Shown piece by piece: positions 7,424-14,196 of a stretch of 14,837 nucleotides of DNA (positions within the stretch are counted from its first letter, which is position 1; the number at the start of each line of letters is the position of its first letter). Under the pieces are notes generated by a model that saw only the letters and a list, made by a program, of their open reading frames with translations, had not been told where the DNA came from and ran no database searches. Both the position numbers and the translations under genes were made by a program. This stretch comes from Sporomusa sp. (lineage in GTDB: Bacteria; Bacillota_C; Negativicutes; Sporomusales; Sporomusaceae): the NCBI GenBank assembly GCA_029256645.1, contig JAQSXM010000034.1, positions 1 through 14,837 on the forward strand. Direction: 5' to 3'.

Positions 7424-8564
7424 ACAGGCTGATGTCGTGGTTATCGGCGGCGGTGTTGTCGGCTGTTCTATTGCTTACAACTTGGCAAAAGCCGGCGCCG
7501 GACAAGTTGCCGTAATTGAGCGCAGCTATCTTGCCAGCGGTGCAACAGGCCGGTGCGGCGCGGGTGTCCGGATGCAGTGGGGCACGGAAACCAACTGCCT
7601 GCTGTCCCGTGAGAGTGTCAAAATGCTGGAAAACTTGCCTGAACTATTAGCGGTCGATGGTGACATTGAATTTAAACAAGGCGGCTATCTCCTGCTCGCT
7701 TATACTGAAAAAATGGTCGAACAGTTTAAGAAAAATCTCAAGCTGCAAAATTCACTCGATATTCCAGCCCGCTGGACAACACCGGCAGAGGCAAAAGAAA
7801 TTGTACCTCACTTAAATACCGAAGCGCTCCTTGGAGCTACTTTCTGCCCTAAAGACGGCCATGCCAACCCGTTTAAGGTAACTAGCCTGTACGCCAAAGC
7901 CGCCGCCCGTTTAGGTGTTAAGTTTTATACCTATTCTGAGGTCACAGGTTTAACCGTCGAAGCAGGAAAAGTAACAACTGTTCACACGGACAAGGGCAAT
8001 ATTGCTACTAACACAGTTATTAATGCCGCAGGTGGTTATGCTAAAATGGTTGGCCGTATGGCAGGTATTGAGTTGCCCATTTTTCCGGAGCGGCATGAAA
8101 TACTTGTCACTGAACCGGTGGAACCCATGCAAACCCCGATGGTTATGTGTTTTTACCATAATCTATATTGTCAACAAACCCCTCATGGCAGCTTTATCAT
8201 GGGTATTGGCCATCCCGACGAGCCTGAGACCTTTAACACTACATCAAGCTGGCAGTTTCTGACTGAGATGGCTAAGCGAATTACCAAAGTATTACCACCG
8301 CTTGCTCAGCTAAATGTCATCAGGCAATGGGCAGGTCTCTATGATATGTGTCCGGACCGGACACCAATTCTCGGGCAGGATGCACATATTCAGGGCTTAT
8401 ACACAGCTGCTGGTTTTAGCGGGCACGGTTTTATGATCGCTCCAATGGTTGGTAAACTTATGGCCCAGACGGTTCTCGGATTATCTACTGATATTCCTAT
8501 AGGCATGTTTAGTGCAGAAAGATTTGCTCGCGGTGAACTATATATTGAACCATCTGTCGTCTGA
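7416..8564 (+). CDS. DAO-family FAD oxidoreductase, catalytic subunit (likely L-proline dehydrogenase beta-like)
   Basis: This 382-residue FAD-dependent amine oxidoreductase has GGGVVG (residues 11-16), Glu35 for the FAD ribose, SGATGR (41-46), DGH (147-149) and a C-terminal GFSGHGFMIAP stretch typical of sarcosine oxidase beta and proline dehydrogenase beta. ATG at 7416 is chosen because GGAGGTGA (7403-7410) lies five bases before it; an upstream in-frame GTG at 7407 falls inside that site. It should oxidise the C-N bond of a secondary amino acid and pass electrons to the iron-sulphur subunits. The adjoining P5CDH relic favours L-proline. Sarcosine, dimethylglycine, D-proline or hydroxyproline remain possible. 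The family is very sure, the substrate moderately so. Confidence 0.92.
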   Translation: MIKQADVVVIGGGVVGCSIAYNLAKAGAGQVAVIERSYLASGATGRCGAGVRMQWGTETNCLLSRESVKMLENLPELLAVDGDIEFKQGGYLLLAYTEKMVEQFKKNLKLQNSLDIPARWTTPAEAKEIVPHLNTEALLGATFCPKDGHANPFKVTSLYAKAAARLGVKFYTYSEVTGLTVEAGKVTTVHTDKGNIATNTVINAAGGYAKMVGRMAGIELPIFPERHEILVTEPVEPMQTPMVMCFYHNLYCQQTPHGSFIMGIGHPDEPETFNTTSSWQFLTEMAKRITKVLPPLAQLNVIRQWAGLYDMCPDRTPILGQDAHIQGLYTAAGFSGHGFMIAPMVGKLMAQTVLGLSTDIPIGMFSAERFARGELYIEPSVV

Positions 8565-8591
8565 TTATCTAACCTATCGGAGGTAGACGCC

Positions 8592-8756
8592 CTTAAGTTC
8601 CATGCCGGCAACCTGTACCTCAACCGAAAATGCACGGTGCTTATTAGCATTCATCCTTTTGGTGGCTTTAATATGTCAGGCACTTACTCTAAAGCTGGTG
8701 GTGCCGACTATCTACTGCTTTTTATGCAGGCAAAATCCGTAGCGGAAAAACTGTAA
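8592..8756 (+). pseudogene. C-terminal relic of 1-pyrroline-5-carboxylate dehydrogenase (P5CDH)
   Basis: Reading codons from 8592 gives about 54 residues ending in TAA at 8754-8756. They include [46 protein letters not shown] and match the C-terminus of RocA/PruA-type aldehyde dehydrogenases. The catalytic cysteine region and the whole N-terminal part (roughly 450 residues) are missing. A ribosome binding site (GGAGG, 8579-8583) sits just upstream without a start codon at the right distance, as if an internal deletion had joined the old leader to the gene's tail. One codon appears lost after NRKCT. The frame is otherwise intact, so the deletion may be fairly recent. In the ancestor it would have converted P5C, the product of proline dehydrogenase, to glutamate. 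Confidence 0.85.
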
Positions 8757-8784
8757 ATAGTTCTGTATTAAATAAAAATACCTC

Positions 8785-8813
8785 TTGCAAAATTCAGTAA
8801 ACCGTAATACAAT
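8785..8813 (+). promoter_or_regulatory. Candidate sigma-A promoter of the binding-protein gene
   Basis: TTGCAA (8785-8790) and TACAAT (8808-8813) are spaced by 17 bp. Transcription would start near 8820 and give a leader of about 200 bases before the gene at 9020. The flanks are very AT-rich and a TATAAT at 8815-8820 is also present, so the exact promoter is uncertain. Confidence 0.5.
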
Positions 8814-8868
8814 GTATAATCATAAGAAACAAAAGTATAATTAAATTTTCGATACAATAAGCAAAGTT

Positions 8869-8921
8869 GCTTTTTGGAGGTAGACATTTCTTTGTTAATC
8901 TCTCCAAAAAGCTATTTTTTT
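8869..8921 (+). terminator. Terminator-like hairpin in the binding-protein leader
   Basis: An 11-bp perfect stem GCTTTTTGGAG (8869-8879) / CTCCAAAAAGC (8902-8912) has a 22-base loop and is followed by TATTTTTTT. It can end the dehydrogenase transcript, or act as an attenuator, since a promoter candidate lies upstream and the binding-protein gene downstream. The left arm contains a ribosome-binding-site-like GGAGGTAGAC, so ribosome binding there would open the hairpin. Confidence 0.75.
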
Positions 8922-8966
8922 AACCCAAATTGACTTTTAACAATTGAATTCTTTTGTGGAGGTGAT

Positions 8967-9008
8967 ATGTTAAATAAATTTCGGGGTATTTATAATTTGC
9001 GAAAATAG
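8967..9008 (+). CDS. Possible 13-codon leader peptide
   Basis: A strong GGAGG (8958-8962) lies four bases before ATG at 8967, and the frame reads MLNKFRGIYNLRK and stops with TAG at 9006-9008. The stop abuts the GGGGAGG (9008-9014) used by the binding-protein gene, so translation of the short frame could be coupled to that gene. The peptide shows no run of a single amino acid. It may instead be a second ribosome binding site with a chance frame. Confidence 0.4.
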   Translation: MLNKFRGIYNLRK

Positions 9009-9019
9009 GGGAGGATACT

Positions 9020-10186
9020 ATGAGTAAAATCGGAGTAAAAATGGCGAGTTTAGTAACAATGCTGGTAATGTTAGCAGTGCTAGTCACAGGTTGTGGTGAT
9101 ACCGCCAGCAAAGACATCAAAATCGGTGTAGTTTATGAGCTTACCGGCAATACTGCATCCTTTGGGACAGCTGCGGCTAACGGCGCAAAAATGGCATTTA
9201 AAGAAATCAATGCCAAGGGTGGCGTTCTCGGCAAGCAAATTCAACCGATAATAGCCGATAATAAAGGTGAACCTTCCGAATCCTCCAATGCGATGACCAA
9301 AGTTATCACCCAGGATAAAGTTGTTGCCGTAACCGGTTTTACAACCAGTTCTAATGGCATCGCTGGCTCGACTGTAGCTGAAGCCAATAAAATTCCATTT
9401 GTGGCTGCTGCTACTACCAACCCCAAGGTTACTCTGGATGAAAAAACCGGCAAAGCCAAAGACTACACCTTTCGCGTTTGCTTCATTGATCCCTTCCAAG
9501 GTACTGTTGGCGCCAACTTTGCTCTAAACAGCCTCAAGGCTAAAAAAGCAGCTATTATGATTGACAATTCCAGTGACTATAGCAAAGGTTTAGCGCAATT
9601 CTATAAAGAAGCCTTCACAAAAGGCGGCGGCCAGATCATCTCTGAAGAGGCTTACTTACAAAAAGATCAGGACTTCAAAACAATCCTGACCAAGATTAAA
9701 GCAACTAACCCCGACATTCTTTATGTACCTGGCTACTATGAAGAAGTTGGCAAAATCGTTAAACAAGCACGTGAAATGGGTATCACTGTCCCTGTAGTCG
9801 GTGGTGACGGCTGGGATTCCCCGAAACTTACTGAAATCGGCGGACCTCAAGCCCTTAACAATACTTATTTCACAAACCATTATTCAGTAGAAGATACCAG
9901 TCCACTGTCCAAAGCATTTGTTGACAATTATAAAAAAGAATTCGGTCAAATGCCTGATGCCATGGCAGTACTTGGTTATGATGCTGCGTACGTGTTGGTT
10001 GATGCCATCAAACGCGCCAATAGTACCGAGTCAGCCAAAATTCGTGAAGCACTGGCAGCAACTAAAGATTATAAAGGTGCCGCAGGCGACTTAACTTTAA
10101 ACAGTAACCATGACGCCATAAAAGGCGCGGTTATCATCGAAATGAAAGATGGCAAGCAAGTCTACAAAGAAACTGTAAAACCGTAA
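9020..10186 (+). CDS. ABC transporter substrate-binding lipoprotein, branched-chain amino acid (LivJ) family
   Basis: This 388-residue type I periplasmic-binding-fold lipoprotein has a 24-residue signal peptide that ends in a lipobox (LVTG-Cys25). The mature part begins KDIKIGVVYELTG and contains the family ligand region TGFTTSSNGIAGS and the following AATTNP. Members bind branched-chain or other amino acids, amides or urea outside the membrane and hand them to LivHM permeases and LivGF ATPases. None of those genes is nearby, so this is an orphan component. Its position after the dehydrogenase suggests it may bind the operon's amino acid substrate; that is inference. It has its own leader and a strong terminator at 10208-10242. 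Confidence 0.93.
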   Translation: MSKIGVKMASLVTMLVMLAVLVTGCGDTASKDIKIGVVYELTGNTASFGTAAANGAKMAFKEINAKGGVLGKQIQPIIADNKGEPSESSNAMTKVITQDKVVAVTGFTTSSNGIAGSTVAEANKIPFVAAATTNPKVTLDEKTGKAKDYTFRVCFIDPFQGTVGANFALNSLKAKKAAIMIDNSSDYSKGLAQFYKEAFTKGGGQIISEEAYLQKDQDFKTILTKIKATNPDILYVPGYYEEVGKIVKQAREMGITVPVVGGDGWDSPKLTEIGGPQALNNTYFTNHYSVEDTSPLSKAFVDNYKKEFGQMPDAMAVLGYDAAYVLVDAIKRANSTESAKIREALAATKDYKGAAGDLTLNSNHDAIKGAVIIEMKDGKQVYKETVKP

Positions 10187-10207
10187 TAAAAATTGATTTA
10201 AGTATCC

Positions 10208-10242
10208 AAACGCCATCTGGTTAATCAGATGGCGTTTTTTTT
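10208..10242 (+). terminator. Intrinsic terminator after the binding-protein gene
   Basis: A perfect 11-bp stem AACGCCATCTG (10209-10219) / CAGATGGCGTT (10226-10236) with a GTTAAT loop is followed by a run of T. It closes the catabolic island before yggS. No convincing promoter could be picked in the AT-rich stretch 10243-10320. Confidence 0.93.
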
Positions 10243-10335
10243 GTTTTTAATAGTAAAAGATAGAATAAATATGATCATTTTTAAAGGAAAATTTTGTTTC
10301 TGGGCGAATAAACTATTACGATGGAGGGTTTAACA

Positions 10336-11007
10336 ATGTCTATAGCGCAAAATATTGCTGAAATACAAAAAAGAATAGATATACACAAGGTAAAACTGGT
10401 GGCAGTCACTAAGAACCACAGCTCTTTAGCCATACTAGAAGCGTTGAACGCAGGGATAACCGCTGTGGGGGAAAACCGGGTTCAGGAAATGCTGACTAAA
10501 CATCCTGAAATACAGGCTGCAGGCAGATTGGCTGAGTGGCATCTTATCGGGCATTTGCAATCAAATAAGGTGCGTCAGGCAGTACCGCTGGCTGATCTTA
10601 TTCATTCAGTAGATAGTGATCGCTTGGCCATCGAAATCGACAAAACAGCAGGGAAACTTGGTAAACACCAGAATGTGCTGCTTCAGGTTAATATTGCTGA
10701 TGAAGAAAGCAAATTTGGCGTCGAACCTGGACATGCCCTGGCGCTGGCTAATTTGATTAGTCAACTTGAGCATGTCAGGCTATGCGGTCTCATGACGATT
10801 GCGCCGTTTAGCGAGAACCCCGAAACAGTACGACCGGTATTTAATGAGATGTTTCAATTATACAACGAATTAAAATTACTGAAATTAGCCAATACTGAAA
10901 TCAAATGGTTATCAATGGGAATGACAAATGACTATATGGTGGCTATCGAAGAGGGCGCAAATTTAGTGCGTATTGGTACTGGAATATTTGGCTCGCGTCA
11001 ATATTAG
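10336..11007 (+). CDS. yggS: YggS/YlmE pyridoxal-phosphate homeostasis protein (PLPBP)
   Basis: This 223-residue protein is a PLP-binding TIM-barrel of the YggS/PLPBP family at full length. Lys26 in LVAVTK is the expected Schiff-base lysine. The conserved stretches GENRVQEM, HLIGHLQSNK and SMGMTNDY...IRIGT-type (LVRIGTGIFG) are present. Members hold PLP and affect vitamin B6 and amino acid balance without a known catalytic reaction. ATG at 10336 follows GGAGGG (10323-10328) by seven bases; the in-frame ATG at 10321 lies just before that site and is less likely. It is the first gene of the resumed ylm cluster and is followed 16 bases later by sepF. Confidence 0.95.
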   Translation: MSIAQNIAEIQKRIDIHKVKLVAVTKNHSSLAILEALNAGITAVGENRVQEMLTKHPEIQAAGRLAEWHLIGHLQSNKVRQAVPLADLIHSVDSDRLAIEIDKTAGKLGKHQNVLLQVNIADEESKFGVEPGHALALANLISQLEHVRLCGLMTIAPFSENPETVRPVFNEMFQLYNELKLLKLANTEIKWLSMGMTNDYMVAIEEGANLVRIGTGIFGSRQY

Positions 11008-11023
11008 GGAGGAGAGGGAAGTT

Positions 11024-11473
11024 ATGAAGTTCATGGAGAAAGTGTGGGGTAGTCTCGGTCTGTTTGAAGCCCCAGATCAAGAAGAAGAACGTCCAAAACT
11101 GGAAGAAACTGAGTCAAAGGTAAAACAAAAGAACAGCAATGTAGTATCACTTCCTATGGCCCAAAATAACAGTCAGCAACAAAGCAAACAAGTCAAAGTC
11201 ATGGTTGTTGAACCATTTTCTTTTGATGATGCTCAGCATGTTTCCGATTATCTAAAAAGCCGTAAACCGGTGGTTGTCAACCTTGAGAATACAGATCCTG
11301 ACATTGCTAAACGCATGATTGACTTTATTAGTGGCACAACTTATGCTTTAAACGGCCAAATCCAAAAAGTCGGCAATCATATCTTCCTATGCGCCCCTAA
11401 TAACGTGGACGTTGCCTACAGTCCGCGGGATGAGGGCAGCGACAAAACATTACTTCCTTGGGCAAATAAATAG
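11024..11473 (+). CDS. sepF: SepF cell-division protein
   Basis: This 149-residue protein has the SepF layout. The N-terminal amphipathic segment MKFMEKVWGSLGLFE, which anchors to the membrane, is followed by a charged, glutamine-rich linker (about 16-60) and the C-terminal FtsZ-binding domain (about 61-140, starting VKVMVVEPFSFDDA). SepF tethers and bundles FtsZ at the septum. ATG at 11024 follows the purine-rich GGGAGGAGAGGG (11008-11018); longer in-frame readings would run into yggS. Confidence 0.95.
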   Translation: MKFMEKVWGSLGLFEAPDQEEERPKLEETESKVKQKNSNVVSLPMAQNNSQQQSKQVKVMVVEPFSFDDAQHVSDYLKSRKPVVVNLENTDPDIAKRMIDFISGTTYALNGQIQKVGNHIFLCAPNNVDVAYSPRDEGSDKTLLPWANK

Positions 11474-11498
11474 TTTTATCATATCAGACGGAGGATTT

Positions 11499-12311
11499 AT
11501 GCTAACAAATAAGCAGATAGGATTTATAGGCGGCGGCGCAATGGCCGAAGCACTTATACGAGGTATCTTACATGCCGGATTAGTGACTCCGTCACAAATC
11601 GTAGTAAGCGATGTTTCTACTGAACGTCTGAACTACCTGCGCGGCACCTTCGCCGTGTCGACGACAATTGACAGCCAGGAAATTGCCAAGCAGTCAGATA
11701 TCCTTTTTTTAACAGTAAAGCCTCAGGTGATAAGTGGAGTGATTGAAAGCATTGCGCCGGTGGTTGCCAAAACAACGGTTGTGGTTTCAGTAGCTGCCGG
11801 AGTAACCATTGCTGCCTTCCAGGGTAAAATGCCGGGAGTACCGATTATCAGAGTTATGCCCAATACGCCTGTTGCGGTTGGTGAAGGTATGTCTGCTATG
11901 GCGCTGGGGAAGTACGCTACCAATGCCGTAAGTGAACCGGTAGCCGAGGTGTTTGCTTCAGTTGGTAAAGTGGTCACAGTTAACGAAGACGCAATGGATG
12001 CTGTAACCGGCCTTTCCGGCAGTGGTCCGGCCTATGCCTTTGTGCTGATTGATGCGCTTACGGACGCCGGGGTGAGAGTTGGTTTCTCCCGGCAGACAGC
12101 AGTACTGTTAGCCGCGCAAACACTCATGGGCGCAGCCAAAATGGTACTAGAAACAGGCGAACACCCAGCCAAATTGCGGGATATGGTTACTTCGCCAGGT
12201 GGTACAGCCATTACCGGTGTCCATGTATTAGAGCAGAATGGCATCCGTGCCGCGCTTATTGATGCTGTTGTAGCCGCCACTAATCGCTCACGCGAGATGG
12301 GGAGACGGTAG
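11499..12311 (+). CDS. proC: Pyrroline-5-carboxylate reductase
   Basis: This 270-residue enzyme makes L-proline from 1-pyrroline-5-carboxylate with NAD(P)H. The N-terminal Rossmann motif GGGAMAEA (11-18), VMPNTPVAVGEGM, the dimer-domain signature GLSGSGPAY and the SPGGTAITGV motif are all present. ATG at 11499 follows GGAGG (11490-11494) by four bases; upstream in-frame codons would overlap sepF. It touches ylmH without a gap, so it is probably co-transcribed with division genes. It runs opposite in direction to the proline dehydrogenase proposed upstream, with the P5C intermediate in common. Confidence 0.96.
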   Translation: MLTNKQIGFIGGGAMAEALIRGILHAGLVTPSQIVVSDVSTERLNYLRGTFAVSTTIDSQEIAKQSDILFLTVKPQVISGVIESIAPVVAKTTVVVSVAAGVTIAAFQGKMPGVPIIRVMPNTPVAVGEGMSAMALGKYATNAVSEPVAEVFASVGKVVTVNEDAMDAVTGLSGSGPAYAFVLIDALTDAGVRVGFSRQTAVLLAAQTLMGAAKMVLETGEHPAKLRDMVTSPGGTAITGVHVLEQNGIRAALIDAVVAATNRSREMGRR

Positions 12312-13106
12312 ATGAACGAACGGGATAAAATTTTACGTTATTACCGGTCATCCGGTGATGCTGATTTAGCAGCTAAGATTCTTGACTTAGCAGAAGTAAC
12401 GCTCAAAAACCGCAAGTATAAGGTCAGCGAATTCCTAGACCCCTATGGTCAAAGCATTGCTGAAACGATAGCTGCGCATTACGAGCGTCTGACTATGGAA
12501 ACAAATGGCGGATACGCCGGTGCAGAGCGAATGAAAGCAGCCTTTGTTGATACCGAATTCCTTGATTATGCAGGGTCACTGGATTATCATATAGCGACTC
12601 TGGCTATTCACTGGGACAATCGTTATTGTCGGCCATCACACCGGGATGTGCTGGGAGCACTTATGGGCCTTGGGATTAAGCGCGAAATGCTAGGCGACAT
12701 CATAATGGCTAGCGAACAGTGCTATGTCATGGCTGATGCAACTATGGCCACCTATATTATGCAAAACCTAACAGAGGTTGGACAGGCTGCAGTCTCTGTT
12801 TCACAGGCATCACTTGAAGATATTCCTGCCAAGGAGGAAAAAATCAAGGAAATCCGCTCAACAGTCGCCTCATTGCGCTTAGATGCAGTGGCTGCATCCG
12901 GTTTTGGTACCTCACGCACCCGAATGGCCGAGGATATTGCAGCCGCCAAGGTAAAAATAAACTGGCAGGAAGCCAAAAGCCCCTCCCAAGCCGTAAAGGT
13001 AGGCGATGTTATTTCCATGCGTGGTCGCGGCAGGGTTGAAGTCATTGAGGTCCCGGGTCAAACTAAGAAGGGCAGATATAGTATTTTGCTCAGAAGATTT
13101 ATGTAA
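12312..13106 (+). CDS. ylmH: YlmH RNA-binding protein with S4 domain
   Basis: This 264-residue protein starts on the base after the proC stop. The N-terminal two thirds match the YlmH family (GYAGAERMKAAF, HRDVLGALMGLG). A C-terminal S4 RNA-binding domain runs from about residue 187 to 246 (LRLDAVAASGFGTSRTRM...GDVISMRGRG). In Bacillus YlmH is reported to act in ribosome-associated quality control; whether that holds here is inference. In many relatives a ylmG/yggT membrane protein gene precedes it; here proC takes that place. Confidence 0.93.
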   Translation: MNERDKILRYYRSSGDADLAAKILDLAEVTLKNRKYKVSEFLDPYGQSIAETIAAHYERLTMETNGGYAGAERMKAAFVDTEFLDYAGSLDYHIATLAIHWDNRYCRPSHRDVLGALMGLGIKREMLGDIIMASEQCYVMADATMATYIMQNLTEVGQAAVSVSQASLEDIPAKEEKIKEIRSTVASLRLDAVAASGFGTSRTRMAEDIAAAKVKINWQEAKSPSQAVKVGDVISMRGRGRVEVIEVPGQTKKGRYSILLRRFM

Positions 13107-13127
13107 TTAGAATAGGGGTGGGGAGTT

Positions 13128-13580
13128 ATGCTTACACCGTTAGATATCCACAGTAAAGAGTTCAAACGCAGCTTTCGCGGGTATAACGAGGAAGAAGTAG
13201 ATGAGTTTCTTGACAGGGTCATTAAGGACTATGAAACCCTGTACCGTGAAAACATTGATTTAAAAGAAACAATTGAACGTCTTAACAGCAAACTCGAACA
13301 CTATCAGCATATGGAGAATACGCTCCATAGTACGCTGGTTATCGCGCAGGAAACCGCCGAAGAGGTTAAACTCAACGCCAAAAAAGAAACCGAGCTTATG
13401 ATTAAAGAAGCTGAAATACGCGCCCAAAGACTGGTTGACGAAGGAATGTCTAAAGTACGGAAGATGACTGGCGAATATGAGGAGTTAAAAAAACAGTCAC
13501 AGGTTTTTCGCACCCGGCTGCGTACCCTCCTGCAAGCTCAAATGGAAATGCTTAACAATGCTGAAGAAGATGAAAACTAG
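13128..13580 (+). CDS. divIVA: DivIVA family cell-pole/septum protein
   Basis: This 150-residue protein has the DivIVA N-terminal lipid-binding domain (MLTPLDIHSKEFKRSFRGYNEEEVDEF would be its span, residues 1-27), including Phe16-Arg17, equivalent to the membrane-inserting pair of Bacillus DivIVA. Long coiled coils follow, rich in Glu and Lys, at about 30-75 and 80-145. The protein senses curved membrane and recruits partners to septa and poles. GGGGTGGGGAG precedes ATG at 13128. Confidence 0.94.
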   Translation: MLTPLDIHSKEFKRSFRGYNEEEVDEFLDRVIKDYETLYRENIDLKETIERLNSKLEHYQHMENTLHSTLVIAQETAEEVKLNAKKETELMIKEAEIRAQRLVDEGMSKVRKMTGEYEELKKQSQVFRTRLRTLLQAQMEMLNNAEEDEN

Positions 13581-13582
13581 CC

Positions 13583-13897
13583 TTGCCTGATAAAAAGCTT
13601 GATATACTTGATATAAAAGAGCTCCCTGATGGTATCTCCTTCAAAGTACGTGTCCAGCCGCGGTCAAGTAAGAATGCAATTAGCGGTATAATCGGCGACA
13701 GTATTAAACTTAACCTTACATCACCGCCTGTTGACGGTGAAGCAAACGCTGCCTGCGTTGCTTTTGTTGCCAGCTTATTTAGGGTAGCCAAAACCTCAGT
13801 TGTGATCACGAGCGGCCAAAAAAGCCGCTCTAAAGTTGTTAAAGTGATTGGCCTTGATAAGAATATTTTTTTCAATGTATTAGCTGCCTATATTTGA
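13583..13897 (+). CDS. yggU: DUF167 (YggU family) small protein
   Basis: This 104-residue protein of the DUF167/YggU family has the typical core VRVQPRSSKNAISGI, LTSPPVDGEANAA and SGQKSRSKVVKV. The function of the family is unknown. The TTG start lies two bases after the divIVA stop and no good ribosome binding site is visible, so it is probably translated by coupling. Its stop codon overlaps the -35 element of the ileS promoter. Confidence 0.9.
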   Translation: MPDKKLDILDIKELPDGISFKVRVQPRSSKNAISGIIGDSIKLNLTSPPVDGEANAACVAFVASLFRVAKTSVVITSGQKSRSKVVKVIGLDKNIFFNVLAAYI

Positions 13898-13921
13898 CTT
13901 TAATCGCCAATCATGTATAAT
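13894..13921 (+). promoter_or_regulatory. Sigma-A promoter of the ileS T-box leader
   Basis: TTGACT (13894-13899) and a perfect TATAAT (13916-13921) are separated by 16 bp, with transcription expected near 13928. The -35 element overlaps the stop codon of the preceding gene. Confidence 0.85.
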
Positions 13922-13927
13922 ATATGG

Positions 13928-14177
13928 GTACATGATAATATTTTTATCAGTAATGACGGAGACGCGCCCTGACGGCGGTTTACAGCGAACCAGGATACGG
14001 TGTAAGCCTGGTAACCAAAGCATGGCCTAATATCGCTCCCGAACTGCGAGCTGAACTTTTCAGTAAGCTATGCCGCCTGACGTCCGTTATAGCGTTACAA
14101 AGTGGCTATTTTGGCCAATAGGGTGGTACCACGGGAAACTTATCTCTCGTCCCTTTTCAGGGATGAGAGTTTTTTTA
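13928..14177 (+). promoter_or_regulatory. T-box riboswitch (isoleucine type) upstream of ileS
   Basis: The conserved T-box AGGGTGGTACCACGG is at 14120-14134. Its TGGT would pair with ACCA, the 3' end of a tRNA with discriminator A, as in tRNA-Ile. The long Stem I appears to close by pairing of TGACGGA (13954-13960) with TCCGTTA (14083-14089). A candidate specifier codon ATC (Ile) is at 14032-14034 on the 3' side. A terminator hairpin follows. Uncharged tRNA-Ile should favour the antiterminator and switch on ileS. The specifier position was picked by eye and is less sure than the T-box itself. Confidence 0.93.
14144..14177 (+). terminator. Terminator of the T-box
   Basis: CTCTCGTCCC (14144-14153) pairs with GGGATGAGAG (14160-14169), with one G-T pair, around a TTTTCA loop and is followed by seven T. 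It competes with the antiterminator that contains the T-box sequence. Confidence 0.92.
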
Positions 14178-14196
14178 TTTTATGGAGGTGCTAATT

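Noticed and set aside
5241..8564. Hydrogen cyanide synthase (hcnABC).
   Set aside because: The subunits are related, but HcnABC has three proteins with a fused BFD domain. The five-gene layout, the extra ferredoxin and the P5CDH relic fit amino acid oxidation better.
8602..8730. Small ORF from ATG 8602 encoding a hydrophobic, membrane-like peptide of about 42 residues.
   Set aside because: It is an out-of-frame reading of the P5CDH relic, whose own frame shows clear family motifs, and the GGAGG at 8579 is too far from its ATG.
8562..8756. TGA at 8562 could be read through (for example as selenocysteine), since the frame stays open into the P5CDH tail.
   Set aside because: The DAO protein already ends at a normal family length, no convincing SECIS-type hairpin follows the TGA, and the tail belongs to a different enzyme.
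8983..9000. Second sigma-54 promoter before the binding-protein gene (GGGG...TTTGC).
   Set aside because: GG and GC are separated by 12 bases, where sigma-54 promoters need 10.
9080..9499. 139-residue open frame on the minus strand.
   Set aside because: It lies wholly inside the binding-protein gene, has no family-like motifs or ribosome binding site, and is explained as antisense shadow of a well-supported gene.
10294..10322. Promoter TTGTTT-N17-TACGAT before yggS.
   Set aside because: It would start transcription inside the ribosome binding site, and both elements are weak matches.
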